Positions 27,846 through 38,104 of a stretch of DNA of 64,000 bases are shown here, one piece after another (the stretch's first letter is position 1; each line of letters opens with the position of its first letter). The notes under the pieces are model-generated. The model was not told the DNA's origin. It saw nothing but the letters and a program-made list of their open reading frames with translations, and ran no database searches. The DNA comes from Vibrio rumoiensis 1S-45 (GTDB taxonomy: Bacteria > Pseudomonadota > Gammaproteobacteria > Enterobacterales > Vibrionaceae): positions 1 through 64,000 of the forward strand of contig NZ_AJYK02000017.1 in NCBI RefSeq assembly GCF_000286955.2, in the 5' to 3' direction. Both the position numbers and the translations under genes were made by a program.

Positions 27846-28338
27846 TTTTTACCTCAAAAACACACGCTGCCTCTCCTTCTCTTCTATTACACAGAGAAAA
27901 CCAAAGAGGTCAGAATAAAGGCTGAGTGTATGTTTAGTTTGAGGTTTAAGCGAGATAAAATTCACACATTTGCAGCATTATCCAAACATAAAAAAACACC
28001 AAACTGGGGAGGCTTGGTGTTTTTCGTTTTACTAGCAAACTTGGAGTTATCACTAGATTTACATCGGTAAACATCACTATTCCAATTGAGAACGAAAATT
28101 CAAAAAAATCGAACTCAGTGACGCCGTTACCATATACACAGATTGATTAGTCATTGATGGCTTTAATATTGGATATTTATAGCCATAAGCCAAATAAACA
28201 ATCACACCACAAACTTAAACATTCAGTAACATTTAGCTCATTATGCTTACATTGATGAAAAACAAAACCATCATTAATGAAATATAACATTACCGTAAAC
28301 GTATTGGTCATATTGCTTATTGTCTACTACGAGTGCAT
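27846..28338. other. 493-base intergenic region before cyoE
   Basis: Holds the terminator of the cyo operon at 27992-28024. The 314 bases between it and the cyoE stop show no ORF with a ribosome-binding site and no recognised RNA. Confidence 0.5.
27992..28024 (-). terminator. Terminator downstream of the cyo operon
   Basis: 11-bp perfect stem AAAAACACCAA / TTGGTGTTTTT, 11-base loop, with T runs on both strands. It lies 315 bases beyond the cyoE stop, giving the cyo mRNA a long 3' tail. Confidence 0.82.
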
Positions 28339-29211
28339 TTAAAACATCACACCAAACGGTACTAGCTCCATACCCAGAACAGCACTAAATGCAGTAACCA
28401 CTAGTAGCGATGTTTTAAACACCGACTTAGACCATTGAATATAGTTAGACTCATCCATGCTTCTAAAAGTAACTTTTGACCAGCCATAGCAAGAGATGGC
28501 GGCGACTGCTAAGTACTCATATCCAGTATGACCAAAAGCATATAAACCCAGTGCAACCAGTGAAAAAGCAACGACATACGCCATCATGTGTTGACGCGCT
28601 TTTTGAATGCCCTTAACGACTGGCAATACTGGGATCTCCGCTTCTTCATAGTCTTGCATTCTGAACATGGCAATCGCATACGAATGCGGCATTTGCCATA
28701 AACAGAATAAACTAAACAACAGCACCGCTTCCAAGCTAATGTAGTTGGTTACGGCAAGGTAACCAACTAATGGGGGGATAGCGCCCGAGACGCTCCCCAC
28801 CAAGGTTCCATAAACAGAAGTACGCTTGTACCACATGGTGTAAAAGAACACGTAAAACACATACCCCATTAAAACCATTACGGCCGACAGCGGATTGGCC
28901 ATTTTGTACAATAATCCTGTGCCCACCAGCAACAATACAATCGCAAATAAGAAAGCATGATCAATATTGATCCCACCTTGGACTAAAATACGGTTTTTAG
29001 TGCGAGACATTTTCAAATCAATGTCGCGATCAAAAATGTTATTCACCACACATCCTGAAGCGATAACGAAAGCGACACCCACCATAGTACACACAAGCAA
29101 CAACAAGCTAACCGGTTCCGATTTGGCGGCGAGGAAAAAACCCGCTAATACCGAAATCAAGTTCCCCATAATGATGCCGGGTTTAGTGATTGATATGTAT
29201 TCTTTAAACAT
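28339..29211 (-). CDS. cyoE: Protoheme IX farnesyltransferase (heme O synthase)
   Basis: Adds the farnesyl tail to heme B to make heme O for the bo3 oxidase. 290 residues with about nine membrane segments. UbiA-type prenyl-diphosphate/Mg site NNIFDRDID at 57-65 and a second acidic motif region YAIAMFRMQDYEEAEIPVLP. Starts 7 bases after cyoD; last gene of cyoABCDE. Confidence 0.96.
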   Translation of the reverse strand: MFKEYISITKPGIIMGNLISVLAGFFLAAKSEPVSLLLLVCTMVGVAFVIASGCVVNNIFDRDIDLKMSRTKNRILVQGGINIDHAFLFAIVLLLVGTGLLYKMANPLSAVMVLMGYVFYVFFYTMWYKRTSVYGTLVGSVSGAIPPLVGYLAVTNYISLEAVLLFSLFCLWQMPHSYAIAMFRMQDYEEAEIPVLPVVKGIQKARQHMMAYVVAFSLVALGLYAFGHTGYEYLAVAAISCYGWSKVTFRSMDESNYIQWSKSVFKTSLLVVTAFSAVLGMELVPFGVMF

Positions 29212-29218
29212 AATGCGC

Positions 29219-29554
29219 CTACATCATCATATTGTGGTTTAAGTTCCACATGATCCAAATGGATCCAGCGATAACAATAAACACAATCACAGCGGTAAAC
29301 ACAAACGACACCATATTGAAGATACCCTTTTCAGAGCTATCCATATGCAAGAAGTAGAATAGGTGTACTACTAATTGAAGTACCGCCGTAATAATCAGAA
29401 TCTCGATAGTAGCTTCTCGTGACAATACGCCAGTGTAAGCAAAATAAAACGGGATCATGGTTAAGATTAACGACAGTACAAAGCCTGTAATATAGCCTTT
29501 TGCTCCTGAATCTTGATGAGTGTTACCGTTATTTGATACTGATTGATTTGCCAT
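29219..29554 (-). CDS. cyoD: Cytochrome bo3 ubiquinol oxidase subunit IV
   Basis: 111-residue three-helix subunit (E. coli 109): KGYITGFVLSLILTMIPF, EILIITAVLQLVVHLFYFLHM, and the C-terminal GSIWIMWNLNHNMMM typical of CyoD. The frame is open further upstream, but ATG 29554 has a GGGGGTGA ribosome-binding site and overlaps the cyoC stop as TAATG, which fixes the start. Confidence 0.96.
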   Translation of the reverse strand: MANQSVSNNGNTHQDSGAKGYITGFVLSLILTMIPFYFAYTGVLSREATIEILIITAVLQLVVHLFYFLHMDSSEKGIFNMVSFVFTAVIVFIVIAGSIWIMWNLNHNMMM

Positions 29555-30165
29555 TAGATCACCCCCAACAAATACACAATAGTGAACACACAAATCCAAA
29601 CGATATCTAAAAAGTGCCAAAATAAACTTAAACAGTAAAAACGGCCTTTCATTAAATCGTTCAACCCTTTAGTGCTTAGTTGAAAGTAACAAACAGACAA
29701 CCAGATCAAACCAAAAGTAACGTGTAAACCATGTGTGCCGACCAATGTGAAGAAAGCAGATAAGAACGCGCTACGTTGTGGGCCAAATCCTTCTCCAATC
29801 AAGTGATGAAACTCATACACTTCCATCGCGATAAAGCCTAAACCTAATAGTGCAGTAATAAGCAACCAACGCTTTAAGCCTGCAACATCTTCACGTTTCA
29901 TGGCGATAATGCCAAAACCAAAGGTAATACTACTGAGTAGCAATAACATGGTTTCAACGAACACAAATGGCAGTTCAAAAATATCTTTCCCTGTTGGGCC
30001 ACCAGCAGTCGCGTTCATAAGCACTGCATAAGTGGCAAATAAAGAGCCAAATAAAATGCAGTCACTCATTAAGTAAATCCAAAAACCATATTGCTTCATT
30101 TCATTGGCATCATGGTGATCGTGGTCATCATGATGCCCATGCTCAAGCGCGGTATTAGCTTGCAT
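29554..30165 (-). CDS. cyoC: Cytochrome bo3 ubiquinol oxidase subunit III
   Basis: 203 residues (E. coli 204), five membrane helices; His/Asp-rich N-terminus ([13 protein letters not shown]), then [24 protein letters not shown] and [20 protein letters not shown], the COX3 signature. ATG 30165 has GGAGG six bases upstream and overlaps the end of cyoB by 11 bases; codons upstream in frame are not used. Confidence 0.96.
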   Translation of the reverse strand: MQANTALEHGHHDDHDHHDANEMKQYGFWIYLMSDCILFGSLFATYAVLMNATAGGPTGKDIFELPFVFVETMLLLLSSITFGFGIIAMKREDVAGLKRWLLITALLGLGFIAMEVYEFHHLIGEGFGPQRSAFLSAFFTLVGTHGLHVTFGLIWLSVCYFQLSTKGLNDLMKGRFYCLSLFWHFLDIVWICVFTIVYLLGVI

Positions 30166-32200
30166 AATCAGCCTCCATATCTTCATCAGCTTGAGTAGAA
30201 TTTCTCTGAGCTTGTGCTTTTCTTAATCTCTCTTTATTGGCCGCTTCAATCGCTTTAATTTCATCCACTGACACGTAGTAATCACGATCTTCATTAAAGC
30301 TGTGCACAATCGCACTTACGACAATGCCAACAAATCCTACAACCGCTAACCACCAGATGTACCAGATCATGGCAAAACCAAATACCAATGAGAAACCAGA
30401 GATATAAATACCTGTCGCGGTATTTTTGGGCATGTGGATTGGCGAATACTCTTCTTCGGCAGCCAAAGTCACTTCAACGCCCGCTTCACCACGTTGTTTT
30501 TGATACCAAAATGCATCAATTTCATCGCCTTTCGGTGTTTTAGCAAAGTTATAAAATGGCGGTGGTGAAGACGTTGACCACTCTAAAGTACGCCCATCCC
30601 ATGGGTCACCAGTTAGATCTAAGTTCTGCTCGCGGTTGCGAATACTCACAACAAACTGGATCGCTTGGCACGCCACACCACAGAAGATAATGAAAGTACC
30701 GAATGCTGCAGTTGCCAATAATGGGAAATATTCAGGATCGATATGCTGACTTAAACGACGAGTCATACCCATGAAGCCCAATGCATAAAGTGGAATAAAG
30801 GCAAATAGGAAACCAATGATCCAACACCAGAACGCACGTTTACCCCATTTTTCATCCAACATGAAACCGGTCGCTTTCGGGAACCAATAAGTGACACCAG
30901 CAAAACAACCAAATACCACACCACCAATAATGACGTTATGGAAGTGAGCAATTAAAAACACACTGTTATGCAATACAAAGTCTGCGCCAGGAACGGCCAT
31001 AAGTACGCCAGTCATTCCGCCAACGGTAAAGGTGATAAGAAAACCAATCATCCATAACATGGGAGAAGTAAATTCAACACGGCCGCGATACATGGTAAAT
31101 AGCCAGTTGAAGATCTTAACTCCAGTTGGAATCGAGATAATCATGGTGGCAATACCAAAGAACGCATTAACATTAGCGCCCGAGCCCATGGTAAAGAAGT
31201 GATGTAACCAAACCACAAAGGCAAGTACTGTAATCACCACTGTTGCCCATACCAATGAGGTATAACCAAATAATTTTTTACGAGAGAAGGTCGCGACCAC
31301 TTCTGAGTACACACCGAATATCGGCAAGATCAGAATGTACACTTCAGGGTGTCCCCATGCCCAAATCAGGTTGACGTACATCATCATGTTGCCGCCCATA
31401 TCATTGGTAAAGAAATGGGTACCGATGTAGCGATCAAGCGTTAATAGCGCAATGGTGACGGTAAGAATTGGAAATGAAATGATGATCAATACGTTGGCGC
31501 ATAATGAAGCCCAAGTAAATACTGGCATCTTCATCAAAGGCATCGATGGCGCACGCATACGCATAATAGTGGTAAAGAAGTTCACACCAGAAAGCGTGGT
31601 ACCCACACCAGATATTTGCAGTGCCCATATCCAATAATCGACCCCCGTACCTGGGCTTGCTTTGATTCCAGAAAGTGGTGGATAAGCCAGCCAACCGGTA
31701 CGTGCAAACTCACCCACGCCTAACGAAAGGTTAGTTAAAATAACGCCGACAACAAATAACCAAAAACTCAAGTTATTCAAATAAGGGAACGCGACATCAC
31801 GTGCACCAATTTGCAGTGGTACCACAATATTCATCAAACCGATGATCATTGGCATCGCCACAAAGAAAATCATAATAACGCCATGGGCACTAAAGATTTG
31901 GTCGTAATGTTCCGGTGGTAAATACCCTGCTTCACCTGCTGATGAAAGCAATTGTTGGCTACGCATCATAATCGCATCCGAGAAACCTCGAATCAGCATG
32001 ATCAGTGCAACCGCAATGTACATAAAACCAATTTTTTTATGGTCAACCGAAGTAAACCATTCCGACCATAAATATTGCCATTTACCGTAATAAGTAATGG
32101 CTGAAACCACTGCAAGCCCAACCAAAGCGATAACCGTTAGTGTCACCACAATAATCGGCTCATGGTATGGCACGCTGTCGAGAGAAAGTCTTCCTAACAT
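30155..32200 (-). CDS. cyoB: Cytochrome bo3 ubiquinol oxidase subunit I
   Basis: Catalytic heme-copper oxidase subunit oxidising ubiquinol, reducing O2 to water and pumping protons. 681 residues (E. coli 663), about 15 helices. Metal-ligand motifs are present: [10 protein letters not shown] (low-spin heme His), WAWGHPEVY with the cross-linked His-Tyr and Cu-B His, the HH pair in WLHHFFTMG, and [12 protein letters not shown] (high-spin and low-spin heme His). A C-terminal extension rich in charged residues ends EDMEADYAS. Confidence 0.98.
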   Translation of the reverse strand: MLGRLSLDSVPYHEPIIVVTLTVIALVGLAVVSAITYYGKWQYLWSEWFTSVDHKKIGFMYIAVALIMLIRGFSDAIMMRSQQLLSSAGEAGYLPPEHYDQIFSAHGVIMIFFVAMPMIIGLMNIVVPLQIGARDVAFPYLNNLSFWLFVVGVILTNLSLGVGEFARTGWLAYPPLSGIKASPGTGVDYWIWALQISGVGTTLSGVNFFTTIMRMRAPSMPLMKMPVFTWASLCANVLIIISFPILTVTIALLTLDRYIGTHFFTNDMGGNMMMYVNLIWAWGHPEVYILILPIFGVYSEVVATFSRKKLFGYTSLVWATVVITVLAFVVWLHHFFTMGSGANVNAFFGIATMIISIPTGVKIFNWLFTMYRGRVEFTSPMLWMIGFLITFTVGGMTGVLMAVPGADFVLHNSVFLIAHFHNVIIGGVVFGCFAGVTYWFPKATGFMLDEKWGKRAFWCWIIGFLFAFIPLYALGFMGMTRRLSQHIDPEYFPLLATAAFGTFIIFCGVACQAIQFVVSIRNREQNLDLTGDPWDGRTLEWSTSSPPPFYNFAKTPKGDEIDAFWYQKQRGEAGVEVTLAAEEEYSPIHMPKNTATGIYISGFSLVFGFAMIWYIWWLAVVGFVGIVVSAIVHSFNEDRDYYVSVDEIKAIEAANKERLRKAQAQRNSTQADEDMEADYAS

Positions 32201-32201
32201 A

Positions 32202-33134
32202 CTAATTTCCTACCCTTTCATGTTTTGCCATGTCCATATGATGTCCTTCACTCATGCCTTCATCACTTGAGTTTAATGATCCTTTATATTGCTTCACGAC
32301 ATCAGAAAACAAATGCTCTGGAACGCTTGAATAATAAGTAACAGGAACATTTTCGCTTGGCTTAGCAAGCTGGCGATAGCCATCAAAATCCGTCATCACT
32401 AACGCATCGTGTTTGTCTTTCACACTTTGCACCCATTGATTAAACTCATCACGAGTTTCGGTAACATGCGCAGTAAACTTCATTCCAGAGAAACCACCAC
32501 CGCTGTAACTGGCAGAAATTCCTTTGTAGTCATTAGCTTCATTAGCCATTAAATGCACACTGGTCATCATGCCTGGCATCGCATAAATTTGGCTGCCCAA
32601 ACGAGGAATGAAAAAGGAATTCATGATGTTGTCTGATGTGACTTTGAATTTAACAGGGACATCTTTAGGAAAAGCCACATAGTTCACGCTAGCAATATGT
32701 TGTTCTGGATAGATGAATAACCATTTCCAATCCAAAGAAACCACTTCAATTGTCATTGGTTTAACGTCACTCACCAAAGGTTTAGATTGCTCTAATTCAT
32801 GAGTAGTACGCCAAGTGATTAAGCCTAAAATAACGATAATAATGATCGGAACCGTCCACACCACAATTTCAATTTTGGTGGAGTGAGCCCATTCGGGGTC
32901 GTACTTTTCATCGGTATTGGTTGAACGATATTTATAAGAAAAATAAACCGTCATCAAAATCACTGGGATCACGACGATTAACATCAATAATAGCGCAGTA
33001 ATAATCAGTTCTTTTTCTTGAATGCCAACGATCCCTTTCGGATCAAGCAAAGCAGATTCACATCCTGACAAAAGCAGAATCGCGCCGAGCAATCCTCCTC
33101 GTGACAAGATATTTTTATATCTTGAGGCTTCCAT
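32202..33134 (-). CDS. cyoA: Cytochrome bo3 ubiquinol oxidase subunit II
   Basis: Lipoprotein subunit with two membrane helices and a periplasmic cupredoxin-like domain lacking the Cu-A ligands, as in quinol oxidases. Lipobox LLSGC gives lipidated C25; [14 protein letters not shown] and [18 protein letters not shown] are family motifs. 310 residues (E. coli 315). ATG 33134 is preferred to a GTG at 33167, which has no ribosome-binding site. Ends with a Met/His-rich tail ([15 protein letters not shown]) that might bind copper (inference). Confidence 0.96.
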   Translation of the reverse strand: MEASRYKNILSRGGLLGAILLLSGCESALLDPKGIVGIQEKELIITALLLMLIVVIPVILMTVYFSYKYRSTNTDEKYDPEWAHSTKIEIVVWTVPIIIIVILGLITWRTTHELEQSKPLVSDVKPMTIEVVSLDWKWLFIYPEQHIASVNYVAFPKDVPVKFKVTSDNIMNSFFIPRLGSQIYAMPGMMTSVHLMANEANDYKGISASYSGGGFSGMKFTAHVTETRDEFNQWVQSVKDKHDALVMTDFDGYRQLAKPSENVPVTYYSSVPEHLFSDVVKQYKGSLNSSDEGMSEGHHMDMAKHERVGN

Positions 33135-33218
33135 TCTTATTTCTCGATGTTTAAGGGTTGTTGTCACACTGTGGGTGCGAACGAGACAACCGAAATGGTA
33201 AACAACGCAGCTTTATTG

Positions 33219-33255
33219 AACGTTAACTACTTATACCCGCAAGTTAGCTAACGTT
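33219..33255 (-). promoter_or_regulatory. cyoA promoter with bracketing inverted repeat
   Basis: A -10 candidate TATAAG (33230-33235, minus strand) sits between arms AACGTTAACTA (33219-33229) and TAGCTAACGTT (33245-33255), complementary at 10 of 11 positions. The placement suggests an operator over the cyo promoter, about 95 bases upstream of cyoA. The -35 is poor. Confidence 0.5.
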
Positions 33256-33600
33256 TACTGCTTTTTATATTCACACTCAAAATATCAGTACGTAAAACTT
33301 AACGAACAAGATGAATTTCAAGCACAAAACCAGCACACTAAAACCACACTTGTTACAAGTGAATACATTTAGTTACACTTTTGGCATTATGCTTACATTA
33401 AATCAATAACTCACCACTCAAAAATAAGATCTTATTTACCAAAAATGAAATCACAAGAGGAAAAGGAAAAACTATACGCACTTAACAGACTGCACTATAA
33501 CCAATGACCACCCCAAAAAATAGCAGCATTTTAAGTTCATTTTCGCAACATTTAGAGACATAAATTCAAATTTAAATAATAATTCCTTTTCTTTAAACAT

Positions 33601-33625
33601 AAAAAAAGAGCCTAAAAGCTCCTTT
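33601..33625 (-). terminator. Minus-strand terminator-like hairpin
   Basis: On the minus strand AAAGGAGC, loop, GCTCTTT with one bulge, then TTTTTTTATG. It would end transcripts coming from the right. Stem short but T tract strong. Confidence 0.55.
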
Positions 33626-33708
33626 ATAAAAACATAAGTTATCGTTATAAATCCTATCAATAATATGTGAACAAGATCGAATTATTAATTAACCTCTAAT
33701 TTGGATAA

Positions 33709-33837
33709 CCAGAGCCACACAACAGCGATATTTTCGAGCCTAACCAAGTTAAAATCAACGTAATAGACCCGATAGAAATAAATTCAAATGGTTATGATGA
33801 TGTTCAGGCTCTCTTATCTAAAGCTGAGGCTAATTAG
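33709..33837 (+). pseudogene. Possible 3' remnant of a decayed gene
   Basis: In-frame stretch of 42 residues between a TAA (33706) and a TAG (33835-33837) without a start codon or ribosome-binding site. It ends INSNGYDDVQALLSKAEAN and contains QVKINVIDPIEINSNGYDD. The pattern V-VIDPI-----GY--DV--L resembles the C-terminal end of PlsC-type acyltransferases. A hairpin with T5 on the same strand lies 97 bases further on, where a terminator of the lost gene would be. The family guess is weak. Confidence 0.3.
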
Positions 33838-33933
33838 ATTGAGAGAATATTCCTTTTGTATTTTTTCTGCGGATTATGCTTATCTGTAATCACATCAAAA
33901 TGCGAATACCACATAATAATAACAAGGGCAGCT

Positions 33934-33960
33934 TAATCGCTGCCCTTTTTCTGTTTATTG
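33934..33960. terminator. Terminator downstream of the formylglutathione hydrolase gene
   Basis: 9-bp perfect stem AAGGGCAGC / GCTGCCCTT with a 7-base... loop region TTAATC and T5 on the plus strand; A/T-rich tail on the minus strand. It lies 9 bases beyond the hydrolase stop at 33969 and can serve that gene as well as any plus-strand transcript. Confidence 0.8.
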
Positions 33961-33968
33961 GTTACGCT

Positions 33969-34814
33969 TTACTTAAATAAATGGCGCGCATGAAACTGCA
34001 AATGCTCATCAATAAAGCTCGCAATAAAGAAGTAGCTATGGTCATAACCAGAATGGGTATTTAGCTCAATTGGGTAGTTAACTTGGTTGGCCGCATTGAG
34101 TAATAAATGCGGCTTTAGTTGCTCTTCCAAAAAGTTATCTGCCAAGCCTTGATCGACTTTGATCGGTGGTAAATTTGAGGTATCACCTTTAATTTTTTTC
34201 ATCAGCTCAACGGCATCGTATTTCACCCACAAGGCTTGATCGTCCCCTAAGTAATGAGTGAGAGCCTTATGTCCCCACGGGCAATTTAATGGGCTAACAA
34301 TTGGGCTAAAGGCTGAAATAGAGGTAAACCGTGGTGCATTACGCAAGCCAATAGTTAACGCTCCATGTCCTCCCATAGAGTGTCCTGAAATCGCACGTTT
34401 GTTATTCACAGGGAAGTTGGCTTCAATTAATGCTGGCAGTTCATAGGCAACGTAATCATACATTTGGTAATGTTTCGCCCAAGGTTCTTGAGTGGCATTA
34501 AGATAAAAACCGGCCCCTTTACCAAGATCGTACGCTTCATCATCGACCACGTCATCACCACGCGGACTGGTATCTGGCATGACAATTGCCATTCCCAATT
34601 CCGCCGCCATACGCTGCGCGCCCGCTTTTTGCACAAAATTTTCATCCGAGCAAGTTAAGCCCGATAACCAATACAACACAGGTACTTTATGCTCATTGGT
34701 CGCTTGTGGTGGCAAATACACCGAAAATCGCATCAAGCAGTTCAGCACTTTCGAATCATGCTCAAACTGCTGCTGCAATCCACCAAAAGACTTATTTGAA
34801 TTTAACCGTTCCAT
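33969..34814 (-). CDS. fghA: S-formylglutathione hydrolase
   Basis: Second step of glutathione-dependent formaldehyde detoxification: S-formylglutathione to formate and glutathione. 281 residues, alpha/beta hydrolase fold. Nucleophile S146 in GHSMGG; likely partners D226 (QGLADNF) and H259 (GYDHSYFF). LSGLTCSDENFVQKAGAQRMA and MPDTSPRGDDV are typical esterase-D/FGH motifs. It follows the adhC-like gene by 77 bases on the same strand, confirming the pathway. Equivalent to E. coli FrmB/YeiG. Confidence 0.95.
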   Translation of the reverse strand: MERLNSNKSFGGLQQQFEHDSKVLNCLMRFSVYLPPQATNEHKVPVLYWLSGLTCSDENFVQKAGAQRMAAELGMAIVMPDTSPRGDDVVDDEAYDLGKGAGFYLNATQEPWAKHYQMYDYVAYELPALIEANFPVNNKRAISGHSMGGHGALTIGLRNAPRFTSISAFSPIVSPLNCPWGHKALTHYLGDDQALWVKYDAVELMKKIKGDTSNLPPIKVDQGLADNFLEEQLKPHLLLNAANQVNYPIELNTHSGYDHSYFFIASFIDEHLQFHARHLFK

Positions 34815-34891
34815 TAATATCCGTTCCTCGTTTATCGAAGGCTCGTTACCCGTTCTGTTTCAACATACGAGTAACGAAAACCGATATTTGT

Positions 34892-36031
<1,140 letters not shown>

Positions 36032-36192
36032 TCAAAAACTAATGACGGTGAAGAACTTGAGTCGTTCTTCTAATTTGAGATGAGTATAGTCCAATCTTGG
36101 CTAATGATAATCCCGTAATTAGGTAAAACACTTTTACATATTAGTAATAATCATCATAATAAATGAAGCATTAATACAAATAGGTGATAACC

Positions 36193-37047
36193 ATGAACTG
36201 GCAAGGTGTGAGCGAATTTGTTGCAGTGGCCGAAACAGGCAGCTTTACTCTCGCAGCAAAACAACTGGCGATTTCTACGGCTCAAGTGAGTCGTCAGGTC
36301 AATCAATTAGAAACTCGCTTAGGAACACAATTGTTGTATCGCACCACCCGCCAAGTGAACCTCACCGACATTGGCAAAGAATACTTCCAGCACTGTCGTG
36401 TGATCTTAGATGATCTTGCTGAAGCGGAACGCGCCGTCACCAATTTGCACCATACCCCGCAAGGGCAACTGAAAATATCAGTACCCATTGCTTACGGTGA
36501 AAGCCATGTTGCACCACTCATTAATGATTTCTGTTTGCTCTATCCCGAGCTCTCTATTGAATTATGGCTAACCAATCAAACTGTTGATTTAACCGAAGAA
36601 AAAGTCGATCTCGCGATTCGATTGGGTGTATTGGAAAATTCCAGCATGATGGCGAAAAAGCTAAGACAACGAACGCAATACTTATGTGCTGCGCCCAGTT
36701 ATATCCGCAAGCATGGTACACCAAGTAACTTAATTGAACTCAAACAACATAATTGTTTATTAGGAACCTTAGATTACTGGCGCTTTCATTCCCGTAAGTT
36801 AACGGTAACTGGCAGTTTGAAATGCAATAATGGCTATGGTTTGTTAGATGCGGCATTGAAAGGAATTGGGATAGTGCAACTGCCTGATTACTACGTGGAG
36901 AGTTATCTGCAATCAGGGCAGCTAGTATCATTACTTGAGCAACACCAACCCAAAGATGACGGCGTATGGGCGATATACCCACACAACCGCCACGTTTCCA
37001 CTAAAGTGCGCTTACTGCTCGACTATTTAGATCAACATTTAGCTTAG
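36193..37047 (+). CDS. LysR-family transcriptional regulator
   Basis: 284-residue LTTR: winged HTH at 1-60 (FVAVAETGSFTLAAKQLAIS, QVSRQVNQLETRLGTQLLYR), then a periplasmic-binding-like effector domain. ATG 36193 is chosen over a GTG nine bases upstream because TAGGTGA supplies its Shine-Dalgarno. Divergent from adhC across 176 bases, the classical layout for an LTTR that regulates its neighbour, so a formaldehyde-responsive role is likely (inference). Its stop overlaps the convergent channel gene by 4 bases. Confidence 0.88.
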   Translation: MNWQGVSEFVAVAETGSFTLAAKQLAISTAQVSRQVNQLETRLGTQLLYRTTRQVNLTDIGKEYFQHCRVILDDLAEAERAVTNLHHTPQGQLKISVPIAYGESHVAPLINDFCLLYPELSIELWLTNQTVDLTEEKVDLAIRLGVLENSSMMAKKLRQRTQYLCAAPSYIRKHGTPSNLIELKQHNCLLGTLDYWRFHSRKLTVTGSLKCNNGYGLLDAALKGIGIVQLPDYYVESYLQSGQLVSLLEQHQPKDDGVWAIYPHNRHVSTKVRLLLDYLDQHLA

Positions 37048-37877
37048 TGACGATTTTTATTCATCTCACTTAATGTGCTTTGTAGTTGGTCAATCTTTTG
37101 ATGTAAAGCTTGGATCTCTTGCGAGGTTGCCATGGTGTCTGCATCTGGGTTTTGTTCTTCACGCAACAGTTTATGTTCTTCTGACATCACTTCTAAAATC
37201 GTACCTACCATCATATTTAAGAAGATAAACGCGGTTAAGAAGATGAAGGTTAAGTAGTAAATCCAACTTAATGAATACACTTCCATGGTTTCATACATCA
37301 CGTCCGTCCAATCTTCAAACGTCGCGACACGGAACAAGGTCAGCATCGAGATCGACACATCACTCCACAATGTTGGGTTAATATCCCCAAACAACATGCT
37401 GCCTATCGCGGCGTAAATATAGAAGATCACGAACATCAACAAACCAATGTAACCCATTTGAGGAATGGCTTTGATTAATGCATTCACCAGCACCCGTAAT
37501 TCCGGCACCATGGAAACCAAACGCAATACGCGGAAGATTCGCAATAAACGCGCGACGAAAATCGTTGAGCCAGCCGCAGGGTATAAGCTGCCTAATACAA
37601 TCACTAAATCGAATATATTCCAGCCTTTCTTGAAGAAGGCTCGGATCCCATCGCTGGCTAAATAACGGATCACCAATTCCACCAAGAAAAAGATAGTGAT
37701 CGCCATATCCATTATATTCAAGGCCGATTCCATTGAAGGTCTCAACTCATAAGTATGAGCGCCAACCGTTAAGGCTGAAATCAGAATGACTGCAATTACA
37801 AACAGTTGAAATGTTTTGCTTTGATCGATACGTCTAAATGCGTTCTGCAAATGCTGAAATGTTGTAACCTGATCCAA
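37044..37877 (-). CDS. Voltage-gated cation channel, NaChBac superfamily, with an acidic filter
   Basis: 277-residue single-repeat six-helix channel. S4 voltage sensor ARLLRIFRVLRLVSM with Arg at 110, 113, 116 and 119; pore helix and filter VSISMLTLFRVATFEDWTD, filter residues T186-F-E188-D189-W-T-D192; S6 FIFLTAFIFLNMMVGTILEVM. The C-terminus (about 250-275) has heptads (IQALHQKIDQLQSTLSEM) as in the tetramerising coiled coil of NaChBac. Typical sodium channels carry TLESWSM; here acidic residues occupy the positions changed to Asp in the calcium-selective NavAb mutant CavAb. Start is TTG with AAGGAAG six bases upstream. Confidence 0.9.
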   Translation of the reverse strand: MDQVTTFQHLQNAFRRIDQSKTFQLFVIAVILISALTVGAHTYELRPSMESALNIMDMAITIFFLVELVIRYLASDGIRAFFKKGWNIFDLVIVLGSLYPAAGSTIFVARLLRIFRVLRLVSMVPELRVLVNALIKAIPQMGYIGLLMFVIFYIYAAIGSMLFGDINPTLWSDVSISMLTLFRVATFEDWTDVMYETMEVYSLSWIYYLTFIFLTAFIFLNMMVGTILEVMSEEHKLLREEQNPDADTMATSQEIQALHQKIDQLQSTLSEMNKNRH

Positions 37878-38017
37878 TCCTGTCTTCCTTTAATGAAAAT
37901 TTGGTTTACTTTAATTGATAGAATTCTAGCAATCATAATATTGTATTTATCGATAGTGGAAAGTGGTTTGAAGTAACAGGGTATTACACTCTTTAACACT
38001 TTCTCGATACAGCCAAT

Positions 38018-38051
38018 AAAAAACCGCCCGATCAAACAATGATCAGGCGGT
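38018..38051 (-). terminator. Rho-independent terminator of guaA
   Basis: Minus strand: ACCGCCTGATCA, 5-base loop, TGATCGGGCGGT with one mismatch, followed by TTTTTT. 54 bases after the guaA stop. Confidence 0.92.
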
Positions 38052-38104
38052 CTGTTTTGCCTACTTAACTAAACTAGATAGTTAAGGTCGAACAATTTTA
38101 GTGA

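Larger units (their letters stand above)
33135..33968. other. 834-base gene-poor region between cyoA and the formylglutathione hydrolase gene
   Basis: Contains the cyo promoter region (33219-33255), a minus-strand terminator (33601-33625), a probable gene remnant (33709-33837) and a hairpin with T5 on the plus strand (33934-33960). A 62-codon minus ORF at 33472-33660 has low-complexity Phe/Leu/Lys composition and I do not support it. No intact gene seen. Confidence 0.6.

Noticed and set aside
28239-33399. 15-base direct repeat CATTATGCTTACATT at 28239-28253 and 33385-33399, flanking the cyo operon as if it were an insertion
   Set aside because: In 64 kb about two 15-base matches are expected by chance (more with AT bias), no integrase is near, and cyo codon use looks like its neighbours.
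33472-33660. 62-codon minus-strand ORF upstream of cyoA
   Set aside because: Low-complexity Phe/Leu/Lys/Cys composition, no ribosome-binding site, and it runs through a terminator-like hairpin.
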